A DNA stretch of 54,854 nucleotides, taken from assembly GCA_028456385.1 (NCBI GenBank), contig JALNQF010000279.1, positions 1 through 54,854 of the forward strand, given 5' to 3'. The first letter of the stretch is position 1, and the number at the start of each line of letters is the position of its first letter. The notes beneath the pieces are model-generated. The model searched no databases. It was not told where the DNA came from and saw only the letters and a program-made list of their open reading frames with translations. The translations under genes and the position numbers were made by a program. Of the stretch, positions 44,861 to 54,854 are shown in pieces. The DNA comes from Ophiosphaerella korrae. Its lineage: Eukaryota > Ascomycota > Dothideomycetes > Pleosporales > Phaeosphaeriaceae.

Positions 44861-45964
44861 ATGCCGTACGCCCGTGTTGCGATGAAAATTGTACGGCATC
44901 CTACCGATATGGTATTCCTTGCTCACGTCATACTATACCTCACGGTTAATCTAGGAAGTGCAATCTGGCTCTTCCAAAACTTCACCTCCCCGCACGCCAT
45001 CGTGCACTTAGCAAACACTGGTCGGTGTATAGGGTCATTCACCCTACTGATGCATAATCATATCCACAATAACGATGTCCTCAAGAAAAGCTGGAAATGG
45101 CTGGACATGACTTTCCCGTACGTATTGGAACCGCTACTGGGCCATACGTAGGACTCTTATTACTGTCATCATGCGAAGCGCCATCACGTAGAAGGCAATG
45201 GTATGTTTCACTAGTAGGCATGCAATAACTAAACTAATGTGAGCTTGATGCAGGGCTAGGAGACCTATCATCTACGATAAGGTATCAGCGTGGCGATGCC
45301 TTCCACTTCCTTCAGTACTACGCACGATTCCTTTTCTTCATATTAGTGGAACTACCGCTTTACTTCATAAGGAAAGGTCAAGCCAATCTTGTAGTGCGTG
45401 CCTTCATCTCTAAGGGGCTGAGCTACATCTTCTTCCTCACCATGTACAAGCCGAACCCAAGGGCGGCCACCTGGGTATTCCCGCTCCCTTTCGCCATCCT
45501 ACGCTTCGCGCTTATGGTCGGCAACTGGGGTCAACACACGCTGGTCGACGAGGTGGACTCAAACTCGGACTTCAGAACCAGCATCACTATGATTGACGTC
45601 ATGGTAAAGCACCTATTTCCACGTGCTCGCATACGACTAACATAAGCGGCAGAGAAATCGAGTTTGCTTCAACGATGGACACCACACTGCTCATCACCGC
45701 AATCCGCTCCGGCATTGGCGAGATCAGCCAGTACATTTTGTCCTATCCAAGGATGCATACCGTGCAGGACGAGCACTCATTTTCTACAACATTGATTGGT
45801 TCATGATGACGCTTAGGCTTCTGATGAAAGACTACCTATTCCTCGCAGATCATTTAGTGCCTATTGGCGATCAGATTGGCGTGAGTCGGGACGAGCTGGC
45901 GGATATGCTTCGTACCAAAATGCGGAGATTCACGGAGAAGGATATCAAAAATAAATTCAAATAG
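44861..45964 (+). pseudogene. Membrane fatty-acid desaturase-like gene with one nonsense codon
   Basis: Encodes a di-iron membrane oxidoreductase-like protein of the FA-desaturase family. Reading from the ATG at 44861 (MPYARVAMKIVRHPTD), three exons can be built: 44861-45200, 45254-45603 and 45653-45964. Introns are 45201-45253 (GTATGT...GCAG) and 45604-45652 (GTAAAG, branch CTAAC, GGCAG). The His boxes are intact: HNHIHNN, then HHAKRHHVEGNG, then DGHHTAHH near the C-terminus. The only break is TAG at 45149-45151, in the context LLGHT-stop-DSYY, where a Trp codon TGG fits best. TGG to TAG is a RIP-type change. The frame is otherwise perfect, so inactivation is recent or the allele is polymorphic. 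Upstream sequence in frame may be a lost N-terminus. The substrate is unknown. Confidence 0.8.
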
Positions 45965-46925
45965 TGAGTGCCATAAGACTGAGTGAATGCACTATCCGTT
46001 TAATTGATTGGCTAAAGCTCTTTAGCAGATAGAGAGGCAGAATTCTACTTTTGTTTCGTACTTTTTATTTTAATAATATATGCTACTAAATCATTCTTTA
46101 CAAGAAGGTGGGTAATAAATAGTATATATGTACTCATTTCTTCTAGAATTACTCTGTTTTTTTTTTTTTTTGTATTTTCACAAAAGAGTCAAGTGGCCTT
46201 AAGTCATATGAACACTAAGATCAACCAGCATGATTCCGAACAACTAAGTTATTCTGATATATGGTGCATCACCTCGACGGGCAAGCTCAGAAGGGGTATG
46301 CTTTGAGGCACACAAATACTATCATGGCGCGAAAGGCATCTCGACACAGTGTATATGACTTTGGGGTCGTGGTGTACTAGTCCCACGTTGTGCGCTCAAC
46401 CAATCATAGCTGACATGGAGCCCTCACCGACAATCAATCTACCACATCAATGGTGCCTTGGCAGAAGTGCCGAGACAAGGGGAGGGGAGCCTATAAGTAC
46501 ACCATCAATGTCTTCGGTCAGTGCTGCCGTCATCACTCGAGATCGATCTTGTGTGATTTCGAAGCATGGCGCTATATCAAGCATCGTGCATATTTGCGTC
46601 TTCACAATGAATTGGATTGGCTTCACAAGAATGGCATGCGACAATACAATGCACGACTGGACATATCTGGAGACGTTATTATAGATAACATCGCAAACAC
46701 GCTGACTATGCGTGCTGATATACATTAAACTTTTGATAGGAAAGTAGGCTCAACTCTTCTTTTACTAGGAATAATTACTACGATTAACATTATTGAAGTC
46801 AACTTAGGACAAATGTAGTAATAATAACGTGCTTTTACATAGATAGACTTTAGTATATTAGAAGTTGCGTGCAAAAGTACTATATATTACCTACAGGTTA
46901 GCCAATTGCAATGCAAGGAGTAATT
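45965..46925. other. Intergenic sequence with AT-rich segment and poly-T run
   Basis: Just after the desaturase pseudogene there is an AT-rich stretch (about 46040-46190) with an uninterrupted run of about 17 T (46154-46171). Around 46450-46730 both strands are open for about 92 codons, but neither product resembles a family I know, so I do not call a gene. Confidence 0.4.
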
Positions 46926-47871
46926 ATGTGGGTTGGTAAAGCCAAACTCATCTCTGCAGTTTCCAACGATAGTGCTTTAGGGTTCTTGACCGCTTTGACT
47001 CAGCCTACTCCAAAAGCTCTTCAATTTGAGATCAAAAAGAGAAAGAGCATGCTGCTCTAGGCGGTTGTGCAATTCGGTGTCAATATCACACTACTCCCTA
47101 TGAACCCACCCGGTTACTCGGCGTACGCGCAAGCCGTAGTAGACGAAGACATCAAAATCATTGAGACAGCTGGGGATCCTAGCCCTATCCTGAATTACCT
47201 CAAGGGGATGATATAGCTATCATACATAAGTGCGTCACGCTGAAGCACACATTGAGGGCCCAGAAATTGGGCGTACCAAGACTGTGTCTCGATAGATGGA
47301 ATCGAATGTGCTGGCCACGCTGGCGAATATGACACGACAAGCCTGGTTTTATTACTTTCACTCTGCGATGAGCAGCTGAGAATAGGTACCTTATCTCGCA
47401 TCTGGAAGGTTTGCTAGTAGGCGCCAACTTGCTGCAGCACTTGCCCTCGAAGCCTCGGGCATCAACATGGGCAGGTGGTGGACGTGTACTCTCGAAGCAC
47501 CTGTTTACGCAAAATGTCAAGGCTACCATTGTCAAGGTCACATAGAACGATACCTACGATTTTGTGTCTACGCAAATTCCGCAACGCTGCCCGCTTGTAT
47601 GAGGACAAGGTCAGCACACAAGTCGCCCGAATCGAAGCAGAGAAAATTTATGTTAAATTCGAATACATTGCTCATCTCATGAGTGGAAAGAGGGGTTAAG
47701 GCGTCTATGAGACTGGAACATGTCGATGAAGGTGTTTGGAGTCTAGGAATGGGTGCGGGGCTGATACATGATACACTCAGTTGCGAGGGTTTGGTGCGAA
47801 GAATAGGGGCTGGGGCAGTTGAAGTTTTAGACAAAATCAATGCACTGGTAGTCCGGTGTGCTGGACTCTAA
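46926..47871 (+). pseudogene. Nitronate monooxygenase (2-nitropropane dioxygenase-like), multiply frameshifted
   Basis: Relic of an FMN-dependent TIM-barrel enzyme that oxidises alkyl nitronates. Fragments in family order but in changing frames: WVGKAKLISAVSNDSALG, FLTALTQPTPKAL, FGVNITLLPMNPPGYSAYAQ, IKIIETAGDPSPIL, IIHKCVTLKHTLRAQKLGV, SIDGIECAGHAGEYDTTSLV, LAAALALEASGINMG, CTLEAPVYAK, NAARLYEDKVSTQVARIEAE, YIAHLMSGKRG, and a C-terminal VWSLGMGAGLIHDT block. There are in-frame stops at 47058-47060 and about 47212, and at least four frameshifts. The family's FMN-binding glycine regions are recognisable, but no functional protein is possible. Damage here is largely by indels, so decay is older or differs in kind from that of the desaturase. 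Confidence 0.85.
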
Positions 47872-48152
47872 CAACTAAATATGCTAGGCTTAGCCAGGCA
47901 TGAAGGCACATTGCGGATTATGGGAACGCTACCTGGGTACACCTTTAAGGTTCACGAATGATAAACTCTTTACATGATAAGTATACTATAGCCATGACTT
48001 TGGCATCGTATCTCAAGTCGAATACACTTGCTCTTCTGATGCCCTCTAAGCCTAGATACCGGAATGCGTATCTCTCATTAATCCTCTACTGTGCGCCTAA
48101 ACTTTCTATGCAGCCTCAAATGAATAAACAACTACCGTAACTGTCTTTAGTT

Positions 48153-50234
48153 CTACCAACTCATAACTGCATTGCGGTTCTTTCCGAATGGGTAAAGAAC
48201 CAGAGCTCCGATAGATAAACCTACAGCTATGGCAAGACATATCTGAATGACGTTGAGATAAATCGGGAAGGCTGCGGTCATGATCTCTGCTGGATTGCTT
48301 GTCCCGTTCTTCACTATGGAGTCTGCAGTTATAATACCTGCCACATGAGACCCTCTGTTAGCAAGACCGCTGGGCACCAGGACGATCATGGAGGGTACCA
48401 TGGTCGCTGCTGCGCATGTGTATCCGATGGTATTCTGAAAGACGCTCTTGGCACCTCTGTAGCTTAATCCAGCTTTGCCAGACTCGGGATTGGCCATGTA
48501 GGCGTTGTTGCTGCTTCCTGCAGGAGTACCTCTCGAGAATAGGTTCTGGAACATCTTCTCGGCCTTGATACCGCCGCGAGCATAAGCGTTGCCAAGCAGG
48601 CCCATAGTCAAGGCGCCAGCGGTGGCAGCCAATGTGAAAGACCCACCCGCGAATCGGTTAGTGAAGAAGAAAGCAGAGTACATCATGAAGCAAATGAAGG
48701 CCATTGGAGGGATCTGTGAGAATCTAGCTCCGCTGAGGATAGCTACCTGTATCGAGAAAAACGGTACGAAGAACAGATTCCAAAAGGGGCTAATGAGGTT
48801 CGAGCACTGGGCGGCGCTAACGGCGTCGTGGTCGATAACACCGTATAGCGCGCCGCCTATAGCGATACCGTATGCTAGTAACAAGGCGTAGACGATAGCG
48901 TACGTGATTCGAGCACCGCTAGCGGCGATTTGGCGATGCATGAGCTCAAGACACGCGTTGGTAATCCAATAACCGGGCTGGATCAGGTTGATAGCCGCTT
49001 CGCTGATGGCTGAATAGCAGAATATGTAATCGCCTTGAACATTCTTGATGGATCCAATCATTCGTCCGAGGAAAGAGAAAAGAATGGCGGCTGAGACTTC
49101 GAACAGTACAGAGTAGAGGTAGTTGCGCGGAGCCAGTCTTGTTTGCAGCACGCCTAGTCCAACACTGAACATAAAACACAGGGGTAAATCGACAAATCGC
49201 GCTCCATAAGCAAAAGGCGCTATTCCTACACCAGCTAACCCATATATGAAAAGGCGGAACCAGTCGTTGTATTCGGGTTTCCTGTTCTCGAGATCCTCGA
49301 GGTGGGTTAAGGCGTCCTCAAGACTCATATCGTTGTTGATGACGTGTTTGGAGATATTGTGGGCATCAAGCCATCGACCTAGATCAGTGCCGGCACCCTT
49401 TATCAATCTGGCGTGACCTGTCTGTCTCCTTGAGTCTTCAATGTACATGGTCATGGAATCAGGTAGATAGGCGAATTCGACGTTGAGGTTTAGTGCTCGA
49501 GCCGTCATGATCATATAACGCTCTAGTCGATGTCCCGGAGCGCCATATGCCATAAGGGCTTTGGATAGCTTGTACAGGTACTGCTCTTTGAGGGATGCGT
49601 CAATGCTCTCGACAACGCGCCCCCCTTTTTCATCTGGGTTGTTGGGAGGGTCAGTCATCATCGGATCCATTGCTGCCGCAGGTCCTCCAGGGCCGAACAT
49701 AAGTGTGCTGGTTCTTCGGTTGCCGACGGGTTCTGTATGCAACATTGAGCTTCGCCAGATACTCTGTCTTGGATTCTTGGGGGGGAGTGGCAATGCAGTG
49801 GAAGGTGCTGGAAATGGAGGCGATGTGGTGTATTTCACCTCTGTCTCGCCGATGATAGGCTGCTTCTGGGAGTTATGAGCCAGTGGAGGTAGGACCCCAG
49901 GATTTTTGTAGGTGGTCGGGCTAGCAGGCAAGGACCAGGTGCCATTACTCCTCTGATCATAGGTCATTTTTGTGTTGGGCGTGCGAGGCGTGCGAGCCGA
50001 CTGTTGTTGGATGGATTGCGAAATCTTCCGTTGGAGTACTTCGACGGTCTCCTGTAATTCGGTCAGGTCAACAGGAGTTGCAATTCCGACTGCCATCTCC
50101 GTTGGTGACCATGCCGTGCGATTTTCTTGTGCCATTCTCCTTTCCTCTTCGGACTCCGTGGGTGGCTGATGCACAGGTGGTGGTTGTGGCACGTACCCAG
50201 GTTGGTATCGTGGCATCGAACTGGCCGACTCCAT
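48153..50234 (-). CDS. ThrE-type transporter, pheromone-regulated membrane protein 10 (Prm10)-like (693 aa)
   Basis: Intact single-exon gene. Residues 1-210 are a Pro/Ser/Thr/Gln-rich, probably disordered cytoplasmic region. Residues about 214-310 (LYKLSKALMAYGAPGHRLE, then FAYLPDSMTMYIED) are the ThrE N-terminal cytosolic domain. About ten hydrophobic segments follow between 325 and 685, in two groups of five, as in the fused ThrE/ThrE_2 architecture of fungi. Bacterial relatives export threonine and serine. The yeast Prm10 type is a multispanning membrane protein of unclear function, so substrate and membrane are not known. The ATG at 50234 is the first in frame and no intron is needed. The length fits fungal homologues. 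It is divergently oriented to the permease gene at 52538 with 2.3 kb between the start codons. GC content and codons are normal. Confidence 0.9.
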   Translation of the reverse strand: MESASSMPRYQPGYVPQPPPVHQPPTESEEERRMAQENRTAWSPTEMAVGIATPVDLTELQETVEVLQRKISQSIQQQSARTPRTPNTKMTYDQRSNGTWSLPASPTTYKNPGVLPPLAHNSQKQPIIGETEVKYTTSPPFPAPSTALPLPPKNPRQSIWRSSMLHTEPVGNRRTSTLMFGPGGPAAAMDPMMTDPPNNPDEKGGRVVESIDASLKEQYLYKLSKALMAYGAPGHRLERYMIMTARALNLNVEFAYLPDSMTMYIEDSRRQTGHARLIKGAGTDLGRWLDAHNISKHVINNDMSLEDALTHLEDLENRKPEYNDWFRLFIYGLAGVGIAPFAYGARFVDLPLCFMFSVGLGVLQTRLAPRNYLYSVLFEVSAAILFSFLGRMIGSIKNVQGDYIFCYSAISEAAINLIQPGYWITNACLELMHRQIAASGARITYAIVYALLLAYGIAIGGALYGVIDHDAVSAAQCSNLISPFWNLFFVPFFSIQVAILSGARFSQIPPMAFICFMMYSAFFFTNRFAGGSFTLAATAGALTMGLLGNAYARGGIKAEKMFQNLFSRGTPAGSSNNAYMANPESGKAGLSYRGAKSVFQNTIGYTCAAATMVPSMIVLVPSGLANRGSHVAGIITADSIVKNGTSNPAEIMTAAFPIYLNVIQICLAIAVGLSIGALVLYPFGKNRNAVMSW

Positions 50235-52537
50235 GACCAGCGTTGTTTCTGCTTGAAGTAATTAGGGGTCCTGCCCTAAAGAAGGTATGATACAACAATT
50301 TATAGACAGAAAGAGAAAGAAATCCAGACAAAGCCACAAGATATAAGGTTCAAAGAAGAATGGTGCCAATGATGTCAAGACATAAGAAGACAAGTGGACA
50401 TGTCTACCGGTGAATGGCATTCTTGTAGTGACGATTACGCTTATAAAGATGCCTCGAAGCAGGCCAGGGCAAAAAATAGCGCAGACGGTGGACGAAGGTT
50501 TCACTAGCACAGCAGAGCTTTGCCAAGCGCAAGCAGAAACACTCAAAAGCTAACACAACTCGAGGCCAGGCTGTTCTGCCAAACTCCTAAGGCTTCACTA
50601 ATTGGGCAGAATTCGGCCAAGCGCGAGCAGATACCCTCCAGTTACCACAGCTACCGGGTAGAGCCTACTCGGGCTATTTCTCAGGCCCACATGATAAACA
50701 AGAAAGGTTACAAATATATTAAGCCTTTGTCTACCCAAGGCTCTGGGCAAACGTCATTTGGCCGGGTAGCTTTTTTGCCAGTGACATGCAAGCCTTGGTT
50801 TGTCGTGCGGACTATGAAAATAACTAAACGTTAATATTGTTCATAACCCAAATTGTCCCTGGTAGCTTCCGGTACATGATAATGCAAGCTAGGTTCTACC
50901 ACCGAGCAGCACAAAGGTAACCAGTCCATATATCTTGAGGAGTAGTTGACTGTTCTGAAAGTGTGTGCATGCTGTGTCCATGCCGTATTGGAACGCTGTA
51001 CGACCTTTGTTCATTACAATTCTCAAGTTTATTGATGCGTGAGGGATGGTTGAGCAGGGGCTTTGGTTTCTACTGCATACATATGATCAGCCCAAAAGGG
51101 CAGTTCATGGCGCGAAACCGCACTTTGACATGATGGGAAGTATGTGTTGCAGTAAAATGTGGAGGGAGAGCGTGAGCTAACCGCTTCCAACAAGTACAAT
51201 ACTGCTACTGTCGTGTGTGCCCATACTGTGCGGCAGTGGTTCTCTATAGCAATCCCATCACCCTGCACCTCTTACCGCCGAGAGAGAGTGTATCCTCTCC
51301 ATCAACTTTGTACGTCATGGGTAACGTTGTTACTGTTGTTCTTATTATTGATGTTCTTATGCGTTTTGTGAAGTTGAGGGACCCATGCGTCGAAACGGGC
51401 TTGGCGAAGAATTCGAAGGATAACTGGAGCTGCATGCCAAGTTCTCAGGATCTACGAAGAGCCGCGTGCCAAGCTTTGCCAGAATCAACAAAGTATTCTC
51501 TCGACATGCGCAATCAGTCTACCCATCTGATGGGCTCCGATGCCTTCGGCTACGGGCGAACCAAAAGCTCATGGACAGCAGGGGCAGTCTGCGAGAAACA
51601 TCAGCTTCGTTCTGCGGATTCAGATGTGCCGGTCGGGTTTCTGGAAGCCGCTCTCCCTCTAGCCGCAAGCGGACAAGGGCAAAAGAAAGATGACATGGAA
51701 GGCGTGTTGTCAGCAAGACCGACGCGAGACCAGTCTGCAGCGTGCGCGATGACGCCTGTGGTCTCAGGCATAGTTCAAGTAGGCGGGCTTTCCCGAGATT
51801 AGACTTTGCAAGGGAACTGCAATCTGTGATTGAACTTAATCCCTGACACCACAAGACCCACTCACTTGACTTATGCCTGAGACCACAGCAAGAGCCCTGT
51901 CAGAGTCCTGTCAGGGTCAAGTAAAAAACATGGAGCGCATTGTTGCGCGGCATGAAGGCGGTAGTCCCTTCCGGTGAGATCAGCAAACCTGGCTCTCGCC
52001 TATCCCGCCCTTAGGCATGTACATACCCTACGTCTGATGTCGATCAATACTGAACAGAACCCGCAAGAACACGGGGGATCAGCTTCTGTTTTTCTTGTTA
52101 CACCTTTGCAGCCAATTGACCCTGAGAGACCTGAAACCGCGACAAACAAAAGCAACACCTATTGCAAGGGGTCTGCTTCGGGCACCATGCGGCTTGGCCC
52201 GGCCGACTACTCCATCGAGCCTGCTACACTTGACAAGAGGCGACATGTGTAGGTAACTGTGTAACGGCTTGGTGACTTTGGATGCCAAGTTGCGCCGTCA
52301 AGAGCTTATTGAAGTTGTGAAGAGTTAAGACGCATGGGCGGAGCGCATGACTGCCGGGCTGTCTCTGCTCCGCTCCTGCAGCTACTTGCAGGCGTACATG
52401 GATCCATACAGAGACGTGTATAAGTATATCGGCCTGATTGCGTGTCCTCTTCAATATCATATAGTGGGCCATAGTATCAATCGGCTCGTGCACCTTCATC
52501 TTCTTCACACTCTTCGGCCCCGAAATCTTCCTCTAAC
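50235..52537. other. Shared upstream region of two divergent transporter genes
   Basis: A 2.3-kb non-coding region that must hold the promoters of both neighbours. It contains an imperfect direct repeat GCCAAGCGC(A/G)AGCAGA (50521 and 50616) and the inverted repeat at 51757-51887. A 195-codon frame at 51215-51802 lacks an ATG start and family features and is not called. Confidence 0.5.
51757..51887. repeat. Inverted repeat, 24-bp arms, 83-bp loop
   Basis: TGTGGTCTCAGGCATAGTTC (to 51780) pairs with the reverse complement of 51864-51887, with two mismatches in 24. It could form a hairpin or be the ends of a 131-bp miniature element. No convincing target duplication flanks it. Confidence 0.65.
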
Positions 52538-54576
52538 ATGGATGGGACCACCGATATGTCGTTTCCAGACGACATTGAGCAAATCAGGGTGCGGCTCGAC
52601 ACCACGCAGATCAAGACATGGCCTTCCATTCTGACGCTTGTTGTATTTGTGCTGACAAGTGAGTATCGATGCGTGGCGGCGCGTATTGCTTGCTCGACTT
52701 GCTGATGAGGCACAACAGACATCAATGTGCTATTCCCCTTCACCATACCCGTTCCTATACCACGGGCACTGCTGCGTGCACTGTCCACAGTAATGAACCG
52801 CTTGCACATTGCACCACCACGTGCCGAGGCGCCCGGCACAGGGATCTTTGTGCAGTGCGGGCTCCCCATGAACTTTGTCACAACACCCTTGATTGCCGAC
52901 CTACTCTTGCTGGCCACCACTGCAATCGACCGTCAAGAAGTCCATGATGGCATTATCGGAGCCAACAACATCGCGCCTTACGATATTATGCTCTTCTTCA
53001 TCTCCCTCGCCTACATCGCGCTGTCCATTGACGCCTCAGGCCTGATTCGTTACCTGGCCTACCGAGTCCTACAACTTGGCAGTAATACTGGCCACAAGCT
53101 TTACTTGTCTTTGTATGCATTCTTCTTCGCCATTACTACAGCTATCGGCAATGATCCTATCATCCTCTCAGGAACTCCGTTTTTGGCCTATATGACACGC
53201 GCATCTGCCAATATCGCTCGACCTTGGGCCTGGATCTTCAGCCAGTTCGCCGCCGCCAACATTGCTTCGGCAATTCTCGTGTCTTCCAACCCTACCAACT
53301 TAGTGATTGCTGGTGCTTTTGGAATCCGCTTCATCAACTATTCTGCCAACGTTATAGTTCCTGTTATCGTCACTGGTGTTCTGCTCTTTCCTTTTCTTCT
53401 CTACGTCCTCTTTAGAGACGACAGCCTCGTTCCCAAACGCATTGAGATGCACCAGCTATCTGACGAGGTACGAGAGAAGACGCCAGTGAACCCCAACATT
53501 CCTAAACTTAAATCCGACGCTAGCAACGCCGATGGCGGAGAGAAGGTACTGCCCCTCGAGGAGATCATGAATCCGTACATTGATAAGGTCGGCGCTACTG
53601 TTGCGTCCGTCATCCTTGCCGTCAGCTTGGTCACTCTCCTCGTCGTCAATGCCGTGACACAGAACAAAGAGACTATCCATGTATTTTGGATCACAGCCCC
53701 AGCCGCTGTCCTTGCCCTTGCCTTCGACCTCGTCTGGGGTTGGATGAACAGGAAGGAGTCTCGGCGCATTGCTCACGAAGGCCGAGGCGACACCAGACTA
53801 GTAACTGCACATGCACAGCCACAACCTGAGGATGTGTCAGGAACTGAAGATAAGGAGAACCCCACACAGGCTATCCAATTCCGGCCCACGGATGAGCCAC
53901 TGTTGCGGCTAGATCAGAAACCTCGCCACCTGTCGTCATGGATCTCGGCTAAGTCCACATCGTTCAGTGTTGATTTTCCCACTGCTTCAACCGTACTGAG
54001 TCGCCTGCCGTTTGCACTCATTCCCTTTGCTTTTTGCATGTTTATCTTGGTCCAAGCCCTAGTTACCAAGGGGTGGGTACCCGTCTTTGCTTATGGTTGG
54101 GAGGCATGGGTGGCCAAGACAGGGACGGTTGGTGCAATTGGAGGCATGGGTTTTGTATCTGTGATGCTCTGCAACGTAAGCTATAACCCATTCGAGTCAA
54201 ATTCAAATAAGACACTTACTCATTGCATTAGTTTGCCGGCACAAACATCGGCACCGCAATCCTGCTCGCGCGTGTAGTCCAAACCTGGCAAGACATTCAC
54301 GTCTTGAGAGGGACCATCATAACTAACCGTACATTTTGGGGGACCATCTACAGTATGATTCTTGGCGTCAACTACGGTGCATTCAGCATAGCCTTCAGTG
54401 CCTCGCTAGCTGGCTTGCTGTGGCGCGATATCCTCGGCCAGAAGTTTATTCACATTCGTAGTCGTGATTTCTTCCTTCTGAACGTACCCATCATTGCCTT
54501 TACCATGGTCGTTGGCTGTTGCGTGCTGCTCGGTCAGACATACATTGTAAGAGACAACTCTCCCTATAATCGGTAG
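52538..54576 (+). CDS. ArsB/NhaD–SLC13 (ion transporter superfamily) permease, three exons (640 aa)
   Basis: Multispanning membrane permease of the citrate-transporter-like fold. Exons: 52538-52658, 52719-54175 and 54232-54576. Introns of 60 bp (GTGAGT...ACAG) and 56 bp (GTAAGC...TTAG) join in frame and give 640 aa. The start ATG (TAACATGG) gives MDGTTDMSFPDDIEQ. Re-entrant-loop signatures of the superfamily are present in both halves: GNDPIILSGTPFLAY (about 184-198), VSSNPTNLVIAGAFGIRF (about 228-245) and FAGTNIGTAILLARV (about 527-541). A charged cytoplasmic loop of about 150 residues separates the halves. Relatives carry arsenite, dicarboxylates or other anions; the substrate cannot be told. 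The protein is intact, with no RIP stops. Without the first splice the product would lack its first 43 residues. Confidence 0.85.
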
Positions 54577-54854
54577 GCGGCGTTCAGTGTTTCACGTTTG
54601 ATTTAATCTTTTGGGTTTCGGCAAGTCGAAGATTGGCAAATAGAATGGTATTGAATGTACTATTGAACGTATTTAGCAACAAAAGTTTTCAATTCATCAA
54701 ATGGTCTCCATCTACGTGTCTAACTTTTCTATGTCAACTCCCTTTGTTTCCACGGCCGTACCGTAGCGCTCAGCTACTACTGTACTAGCGCAAAAGTTTG
54801 GAACGCCAAGCTCAACTCACCGTGCACCTCCAAACAACCTCATCACTTCAACCT
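54577..54854. other. 3' flank of the permease gene
   Basis: About 280 bases of mixed composition to the window end; no feature recognised. Confidence 0.4.

Noticed and set aside
46450..46728. 92-codon frames open on both strands
   Set aside because: Neither product resembles a known family, and simultaneous openness of both strands is not evidence for coding.
51215..51802. 195-codon plus-strand frame between the transporters
   Set aside because: It begins without an ATG, has no domain, and overlaps the inverted repeat.

Overview
The window looks like a piece of nuclear chromosome from a filamentous ascomycete, most likely a Dothideomycete/Pleosporales-type fungus. The clues are short introns (49-63 bp) with GTAHGT-like donors and CTAAC-like branch points, a dispersed 5S rRNA gene, a HeLo-like/NACHT/ankyrin NLR, and long AT-rich blocks whose retroelements carry only C-to-T and G-to-A damage. 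That damage sits mostly at CpA/TpG and turns CAA, CAG and TGG codons into TAA/TAG. It is the signature of repeat-induced point mutation (RIP). The species is not determined.

Layout. (1) 1-18772 is a RIP-degraded AT-rich block. A plus-strand Ty3/Gypsy chromovirus (1-6654, resuming at 13734) is interrupted by a complete minus-strand Gypsy element (6660-13728, two 461-bp LTRs, 5-bp target duplication GTATA). A different Gypsy element (about 14990-18772) follows and breaks off inside its reverse transcriptase. (2) 18773-23070 is a GC-balanced island with a decayed Myb/SANT-like gene, a small unknown gene and a four-exon AIM9-like phosphotransferase gene. (3) 23071-34865 is a second AT-rich block. 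It holds a reverse-transcriptase fragment, a second complete Gypsy copy of the same family (24158-31182, 442-bp LTRs, target duplication AGCTT) and a 3.5-kb unit bounded by long inverted repeats. (4) 34866-54854 is a gene-bearing region. It starts with a minisatellite-like stretch and a large intact NLR gene (35803-39621). It then runs through a pseudogene field: a decayed NB-ARC/TPR NLR, a CYP52-like P450 split by a small inverted-repeat element, a desaturase with one nonsense codon, and a shattered nitronate monooxygenase. It ends with two intact membrane-protein genes, a ThrE/Prm10-like transporter and an ArsB/SLC13-like permease.

How it fits together. The coding genes do not form one pathway. 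The pattern is that of a fast-evolving accessory region: RIP blocks border a small island and an NLR locus, and the genes nearest the blocks are often broken, some by RIP-type transitions. The intact NLR, the degraded NLR about 1 kb further on and the repeats upstream suggest a locus of birth and decay of fungal immune-type receptors. No CRISPR array, plasmid origin or bacterial-type operon is present. All coordinates and splice sites were read by eye; family names rest on motif recognition, not on a database search.
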